Shown here: positions 5,854 to 9,926 of the stretch, one piece after another | How positions within the stretch are numbered: the stretch's first letter is position 1 | Layout: each line of letters opens with the position of its first letter | From: JBOGGX01 sp050744245 | GTDB taxonomy: Bacteria; Actinomycetota; Acidimicrobiia; Acidimicrobiales; JBOGGX01 | DNA length: 9,926 nucleotides | Assembly: GCA_050744245.1 (NCBI GenBank) | Contig: JBOGGX010000077.1 | Location: 1 to 9,926, forward strand | Reading direction: 5' to 3' | Notes under the pieces: model-generated | What the model saw: the letters and a program-made list of their open reading frames with translations, nothing else | Databases searched by the model: none | Told to the model about the DNA's origin: nothing | Made by a program: the position numbers and the translations under genes

Positions 5854-6450
5854 GTGGTCGGCCGCGAGCAGCACGTGGTCACGGCGAGCACGGAGTCCCT
5901 GGTGATGGCGACCCAGACCGTGCGGCAGGGAACGGCCTTCCCCGAGCGGGTCGCCGCCGCCGCGGCCGGCTCACCGGGATCGGGCTGCGCCCGCCGACCG
6001 GTTCGAGGCCCGGGCCGACGGCCTGAGCGACGCCGATGCCCGGGCCGTTCTCGACGACCACGGTGTCGCCCTCGTCGAGCTCGAGGTGCTCAGGGCCTGG
6101 GGACTCACCGGCGATGCCGCCGCCCGGTCGCGCCAGGGCGAGGACCAGATGTACGACCTGGCCGACGGCTACGGCGGGCGCTACATGATCGCGGTCGGAG
6201 AGATCGAGGGCGACCTCGACGACGTGGCCGGGCGCTTCGCCGGCGTGTGCGACCGGGCGGCCGAGCACGGTCTGGCCGTCGCCGTCGAATTTCCTCCCCT
6301 GGACGTCGATCCCCGACGCCGCCCTGGCGTGGGACATCGTCCGTCTGGCCGGCCGCGACAACGGCGGCGTGCTGGTCGACACCTGGCGCCACTTCCGAGG
6401 CGCGGCCGACGAGGACATGCTCCTTGCTATCCCGGCCGAGCGCATCCGGT
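5854..6450 (+). pseudogene. Sugar-phosphate isomerase/epimerase-like gene, frameshifted and truncated
   Basis: The pieces read as one xylose-isomerase-like TIM-barrel protein (AP-endonuclease-2 fold) spread over three frames. First piece: STESLVMATQTVRQGTAF and PERVAAAAAG. Second: DRFEARADGLSDADARAVLD and MIAVGEIEGDLDDVAGRF. Third: PWTSIPDAALAWDIVRLAG and NGGVLVDTWRHFRGA. The metal-site glutamate block reads VAVEF and the aspartate block VLVDTW. Two single-base losses (about 5967-5972 and 5991-5995) and one extra T (5290s block, in TTT 6290-6292) explain the switches. The open frame stops matching after IPAERI at about 6444-6450, so the last third of the barrel is missing. GTG 5854 is the preferred start because GGAGGAGGGG lies about five bases upstream. 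The gene cannot make a working enzyme as written. Confidence 0.7.
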
Positions 6451-6722
6451 CTGCCAATCACCAGGATGATCGCCTCGAGGCCGAAGTCGACCGGCCGGTC
6501 CGATGGGTCCTCGATCAGGGAGCGAGCGGCGTCGACCGTGATCTGCGGCACGACGACGCGTGACTCCTCCAGCGTCCCGCGGGGCGCCGGGCCCGTGGGA
6601 GCCGCCGGTGCCCGTTCGGCGAGACGCTCGGCGAAGGCGGCGTCCTGGCTGATCCTGGTGAGGAGCTCCTCCTTCAGCGCGGCGTCCCGGTTGATGTTCC
6701 GTGGCGCGTCCAGGCGGCCCAC
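6446..6722 (-). pseudogene. N-terminal fragment of an unidentified protein, possibly trypsin/endonuclease type
   Basis: GTG 6722 has an excellent ribosome site (GAAGGAGGGG, four bases upstream) and opens a well-formed frame of about 92 residues. It includes RDAALKEELLTRISQDAAFA, a proline-rich linker, ESRVVVPQITVDAARSLIED and FGLEAIILVIGRP. The style and the GRP block recall the N-terminal region of bacterial proteins that carry a trypsin-like peptidase or DNA/RNA non-specific endonuclease domain, but this is a weak resemblance. Coding sense stops at about 6446-6452, exactly where the plus-strand isomerase fragment also ends. The two fragments therefore meet tail to tail. The frame runs on across the junction as nonsense. 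Confidence 0.5.
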
Positions 6723-6791
6723 GGCACCCCTCCTTCGTCCCCGTCCCTCGCGCGACGATCGTGCGCCGAAGCGAGGGCTTCGCGCGATACC

Positions 6792-6946
6792 TGTCAGATC
6801 TCCTGGGCTAGCAAGGCCACGACGTCCAGGCCGGGCAGCAACCGCCGCTCCTGGCCCGCGGCTACGGGTTGACCATCGAGCAAGACCGGTGGAGAGCCAT
6901 GAAGACTCCTGCCGTCCCCTGCGCACTTCGCAGCGATCGATGACGA
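6792..6946 (-). pseudogene. Possible C-terminal gene scrap, unidentified
   Basis: Within the 280-base gap between the two flanking fragments, one minus-strand frame reads HGSPPVLLDGQPVAAG and then RRLLPGLDVVALLAQEI before a stop at 6792-6794. The GSPxVLLDG pattern is seen in thioredoxin- or glutaredoxin-fold proteins. There is no start codon with a ribosome site, and a TAG lies upstream, so at most this is the tail of a lost gene. It could be chance. The rest of the gap holds only a small hairpin, GAAGC-GAGG-GCTTC, near 6768-6781. Confidence 0.22.
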
Positions 6947-7001
6947 CTACCAGAGTGGGTCGACGGCTCTGAGGTACAGCGTCGGAGCGCTGGTCGCGGC
7001 C

Positions 7002-7094
7002 TCATTCGTGTCGCGGTGGGATGTTCTGGTTGAGGCGGAACAGGTTCGTCGGGTCGTAGCGACCTTGATCGCCGCGAGCCGATCACGATTGCGC
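7002..7094 (-). pseudogene. C-terminal remnant of berberine-bridge-type FAD oxidoreductase
   Basis: About 28 codons read RDRLAAIK then, after a one-base loss near 7060, YDPTNLFRLNQNIPPRHE and a stop at 7002-7004. The block YDPTNLFRLNQNIPP is the standard C-terminal BBE motif of FAD-linked oxidoreductases. The catalytic and FAD-binding parts are absent. The remnant begins inside the final codons of the acyl-CoA ligase, so the two have been joined by deletion or misassembly. It is not functional. Confidence 0.72.
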
Positions 7095-8559
7095 GCGCCG
7101 CCGCAGCTCGTCCTTGAGCACCTTGCCGACCGCCGAGCGCGGCAGCTCGTCCACCAACCGCACCGAGCGTGGCACCTTGAAGCCGGCGAGGGCGGCGCGC
7201 ATGTGCGCGAGCAGCTCGGCCTCGCTCGGCCGCGCATCGCGCGCCGGTACGACGAAGGCGACGCCGACCTCGCCCCAGCGTCCGTCCGCCACGCCGACGA
7301 CGGCCGCGTCCGCGACGGCGCCGTGCTCGGCCAGCGCCCCCTCCACCTCGGCCGGGTACACACTCTCGCCGCCCGAGACGAACATGTCCTTGATGCGATC
7401 GACGATCCGGTAGTCGCCCTGCTCGTCTTGCTCGGCGACGTCGCCGGTCAGCAGCCATCCGTCGGCGAAGGCCCGCTCAATGGCCTCGGGGTCGGGCCAG
7501 TAGCCGGCGAACACGTTGGGGCCTCGCACCACGAGCTCGCCGCGCGCCGCGTCGTTCAGCAGTCGCCGGAGGCGGGGTCGCGCAGCGCCACGTCCACGTG
7601 CGCGTAGGGCCGGCCGGCCCAGCCGCGCTTGCGCTCGGCGTCCTCCGCCGGCAGGCAGAGGACGTTCGGCGCCGCCTCGGAGAGGCCGTAGCCCTGCACG
7701 ATTGCAACACCGCGCTCCTGCCAGGTGCGCAGCAGCGCCTCGGGGATCGGCGCTCCGCCCACGACGGCCACGCGCAGGCTCGAAAGATCGGCGTTCGCGA
7801 AGGCGGCGTCCTGGGCCATGAACTGGTAGGTGGCGGGCACGCCCATCATCGTCGTCACCCGCTGCTCGGCGATCAGCGCCAGCGCGCGCGCCGGATCGAA
7901 CTCCCGCGCCAGCACGACGGTCGCGCCGACCCACCAGGCCAGCAGCGGCTGCACGTTCCAGCCGCCGACGTGGAACTGCGCAGCACGGCGAGCACGATGT
8001 CCGAGCCTCCGAGCGGCAGCGTCCGATCGAGGCTGAGGTTCGTCCAGAAGCAGTTCGCGTGCGTGAGCACTGCGCCCTTGGGCCGGCCGGTGGCGCCCGA
8101 CGTGTAGACGAGCAGGAGCGGATCGGCGTCGTCGACTACGGCGTCGTTGGCGTCGCCCGCCCCGTCGCCGAGCGCGTCGAGCGCCCCGCGCGACGGCTCC
8201 ACCCGTTCCACCGGTGGCTCGGCCGGCGCCTCCCGGCCGGGCTCGACGAACAGCAGCGCAGGCTCGGCGTTGTCAAGCTGGTAGGCGAGCTCGCGCGCGG
8301 TCAGGCGCCAGTTGAGCGGCAGGAGCACGAGGCCCGTCTTCGCGCAGGCGAACAGCAGCTCCACGTGCTCGGGGGAACTCGCCGTCAGCGTCGCCACCCG
8401 GTCGCCGCGCCGCAGCCCGCGGGCGAGCAGCGAAGCCGCGAGCAGCTCGGAGCGGCCGTCGAGTCGCGCGTAGGTGATCACCTGGTCGTCGCAGCGCATC
8501 GCGACCCGCTCGGGCGTCGCACGCCCGCGGTCGCGCAGCCAACGCGAAAGGGTGTGCGC
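7083..8559 (-). pseudogene. Acyl-CoA synthetase (AMP-forming) with two frameshifts
   Basis: Three consecutive frames together give an adenylate-forming ligase of about 490 residues, the usual size. First part (8559 to about 7982): LSRWLRDRGRATPERVAMRC, LLPLNWRLTARELAYQL, and the P-loop LLVYTSGATGRPKGAVLTH, with alanine where TTG is usual. Second part (about 7979 to 7562): FHVGGWN, VTTMMGVPATYQF, and the acyl/adenylate motif QGYGLSEAAPN. Third part (about 7560 to 7083): GELVVRGPNVFAGYW, WLLTGDVAEQDEQG, DRIKDMFVSGGESVYPAEVE and the catalytic lysine block RSAVGKVLKDEL. A single missing base near 7980 and another near 7560 account for both switches. The sequence says fatty, aromatic or alicyclic acid activation; the substrate is unknown. 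The 5' end is uncertain because an IS fragment lies just upstream. Correcting two bases would restore a complete enzyme, so sequence error is a live explanation. Confidence 0.85.
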
Positions 8560-8629
8560 ACCCTGGCTCCCGCGCCCTCCCCGGCAGCGCGACCACCAAG
8601 CCGACGAAGCGGAGGTAGCGCTCCGGCTG

Positions 8630-8785
8630 TCACTCCGTGCCCTCCCTGAGGAACGCGGTCAGCACGATGCGAGACCGCATCGCCAGACCGGCGGCGGTCT
8701 TGCGGCGCCGGCACCACCGTTCCAGCGTCGCTCGCTCCTCGGCGGTCACAGTGATCTCGACGGTGGGGCGTCCTCGGCGGGCCAT
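8630..8785 (-). pseudogene. IS630-type transposase, N-terminal stub
   Basis: ATG 8785 has GGAGG seven bases upstream and opens a 51-codon frame. Residues 1-41 read like the start of IS630 transposases: MARRGRPTVEITVTAEERAT, then LERWCRRRKTAAGLAMRSRI and VL. This is the helix-turn-helix DNA-binding region. The following TAFLREGTE and stop do not fit the family, so the true transposase sequence is lost at about 8658. The DDE catalytic domain is absent and the stub cannot transpose. Confidence 0.72.
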
Positions 8786-8886
8786 GAGCGTTCCTCCCAT
8801 GCTGGCTCACCGGTGCGAACACGCCCGCACCAACCGAAATTCCCACCCACCAACAAATCTCGAACAACCTCTGTGTCAGGACACTA
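8630..8886 (-). mobile_element. IS630-like insertion sequence end fragment
   Basis: A left-end fragment of an insertion sequence. Its outer boundary is placed at the TA dinucleotide 8885-8886, the target used by IS630-type elements. The adjoining terminal sequence, read inward on the minus strand, is GTGTCCTGACACAGAGG, with GTGTC/GACAC as its own short inverted repeat. About 100 bases inward the transposase start occurs. The element ends after some 250 bases, so the rest of the transposase and the opposite terminus are missing. The boundary coincides with loss of the SMP-30 reading frame on the other side. Confidence 0.65.
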
Positions 8887-9662
8887 GCCACGATCATGAA
8901 AAGCGATGTTCCGTCCTCGCCGCCGAGCATGCACGCGTAGCAGGGACGGTCGAGCTCGATCCGATCGAGCACCCCACCGCCCTCGCCGACCCGCAGGCAA
9001 ACCCCAGCCTCGTCAGGCCCGACGTCGCTGCACCACACGGCGCCTTCGGCGTCGAGGCAGATCCCGTCGCCAGTGACATCGGCCCACACGCGCCGGTTCG
9101 ACAGGCTCCCGTCAGCGGCGATGTCGAAGGCGGTGAGCCGACGAGCGAACGACTCGGCGACGATCAGCGTCGAGTTGTCGGGTGTCACCACCATGCCGTT
9201 CGGGAAGGCCAGATCGCCGGCGACCTCGCGGACCTGCCCGTCGTGTGTCACGAGGACGATCTTCCCCGGCGTCTTCCCGCTGGCGATGATGCCGTTGAAC
9301 TCTGCGAAGTCGAAGTTGATCGTGTTGACATACACGTTGCCGCGTCCGTCGACGGTGATCTCGCTCCAGCCGTACGGCGAGATGTGGCTCAGGTCGGCGT
9401 GTGGGACGCAGGAGCCATCGGTTTCCACGCGGATCAGCTCGGCGCCGGTGATGAGCATCCGTCCGTCCGGGAGCCAGTTGATCGCCCAGCCGCTGCCCCC
9501 GCCTCCCCGTCCAACGACGTCGCTGGTGCCGTCGAGATCGACGGCGACGATCTCGTCGGTCCCCCAGTTGGAGAACCATAGCCGGCCGTCGTGCCACCGC
9601 GGCGATTCGCACATCCCGAGATCGCTCAGCAGGACCCGCGTCTCGTGCAAGTCGTGTGGCAT
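8887..9662 (-). pseudogene. SMP-30/gluconolactonase-family protein, C-terminus cut by IS
   Basis: A six-bladed beta-propeller hydrolase of the SMP-30/gluconolactonase/LRE family, about 259 residues retained of an expected 285-300. Visible blocks are GMCESPRWHDGRLWFSNWG with the metal-binding glutamate E19, GWAINWLPDGRMLIT, VDGRGNVYVNTINFDF, LAFPNGMVVTPDNSTLIVAE with the metal-binding asparagine, and DGICLDAEGAVWCSDVG with the catalytic/metal aspartate. Such enzymes usually open lactones using one divalent cation. ATG 9662 is chosen because AGGAGG lies seven bases upstream; GTG 9665 is adjacent. The frame passes LFMIVA and then runs into IS sequence at 8886, extending as nonsense to 8478. All known active-site residues remain, but the last propeller strands are replaced, so activity is doubtful. 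Confidence 0.82.
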
Positions 9663-9727
9663 CACGTTGCCTCCTCGCTCGGCCAGTCACCCGATAAGAC
9701 GCCGACCTGGGTGCAAAATTCATCGGC

Positions 9728-9762
9728 GCGCCGCGATCAGCATCGGAAACGCTTCGCGGCGC
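9728..9762. terminator. Inverted repeat upstream of the SMP-30 gene
   Basis: GCGCCGCGA (9728-9736) is exactly complementary to TCGCGGCGC (9754-9762). Inside, AGC (9739-9741) can pair with GCT (9751-9753) across a two-base bulge. It stands 65 bases before the SMP-30 start on the minus strand. It could terminate an upstream transcript or act as an operator; no T-run is present. Confidence 0.4.
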
Positions 9763-9870
9763 GGGCACGGCGACAATGCGTCCGAGCGGACAAGCGCCGC
9801 AAACCGGCCTTCCGGGCCGCCCGCCTCGTCGATTTTGCGTCCCGCGGACGGCCTCCGGTGTGGCCGCGTC

Positions 9871-9892
9871 GGCCTGGGGAGACGTCCAGGCC
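9871..9892. repeat. Short GC-rich hairpin
   Basis: GGCCTGG (9871-9877) pairs with CCAGGCC (9886-9892) around an eight-base loop, GGAGACGT. It may be a terminator for a gene beyond the right edge or a chance structure in very GC-rich DNA. Confidence 0.3.
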
Positions 9893-9926
9893 TGCTGCCC
9901 ACACGCACGAGGTAGCCAGTCAGCTG

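Larger units (their letters stand above)
9663..9926. other. Upstream region of the SMP-30 gene without a defensible gene
   Basis: These 264 bases hold the SMP-30 ribosome site, an AT-richer patch around 9714-9724 (GCAAAATTCATC) that could contain its promoter, and two hairpins listed separately. A minus-strand open frame (9720-9908) is arginine- and proline-rich, has no SD and resembles nothing I know. It is not annotated as a gene. Confidence 0.35.

Noticed and set aside
8955..8971. Perfect palindrome GCTCGATC-C-GATCGAGC
   Set aside because: It lies within the well-conserved coding part of the SMP-30 gene and is explained by the codons for LDRIEL.
1..9926. CRISPR arrays, tRNA or rRNA genes
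   Set aside because: No regularly spaced repeats and no tRNA T-arm pattern with acceptor pairing were seen on either strand.

Overview
The window is high-GC DNA with GTG/TTG starts and purine-rich Shine-Dalgarno (SD) sequences. It looks actinobacterial, possibly Acidimicrobiia-like or mycobacterial-relative; this is inferred from gene families and base composition, with no rRNA or tRNA to anchor it. All calls come from reading the translated sequence; no database search was made.

Left half (1-5480) is orderly. The tail of an unidentified gene (3-95) precedes an intact family-4 glycosyltransferase of the MSMEG_0565 type (178-1374). A bidirectional hairpin terminator separates it from a convergent XRE-cupin regulator (1427-2050, minus). 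That regulator is divergent from a tightly packed plus-strand operon: a CoA-disulfide-reductase-like flavoprotein with one redox cysteine (2159-3499), an 86-residue basic protein of unknown function (3508-3768), a DsrE-like protein resembling the MSMEG_0572/Sll0783 nitrogen-starvation family (3809-4297), the cobalt transporter pair CbtB-CbtA (4306-5230), and a small lipoprotein gene that appears frameshifted (5236-5477). The glycosyltransferase and the MSMEG_0572-type protein are both hallmarks of the nitrilase Nit1C neighbourhood linked to nitrogen starvation and cyanide assimilation. Their association here with a thiol/persulfide-type flavoprotein and a cobalt importer is the most interesting system-level signal.

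A strong 12-bp hairpin (5507-5534) closes the operon. It also serves a probable tiny minus-strand gene (5561-5689) whose SD sits in a hairpin near the predicted 5' end of its transcript.

Right half (5850-9926) is a graveyard, or a poorly assembled stretch. It holds a sugar-phosphate isomerase-like gene with three frameshifts and no C-terminus, a reversed N-terminal fragment of another protein abutting it, a C-terminal scrap of a berberine-bridge-type FAD oxidoreductase, an acyl-CoA ligase with two frameshifts, an IS630-type transposase fragment, and an SMP-30/gluconolactonase gene truncated exactly where the IS end lies. Most breaks are single-base losses, so genuine decay and sequencing or assembly error must both be considered. 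The last 260 bases hold two hairpins and no gene I can defend.
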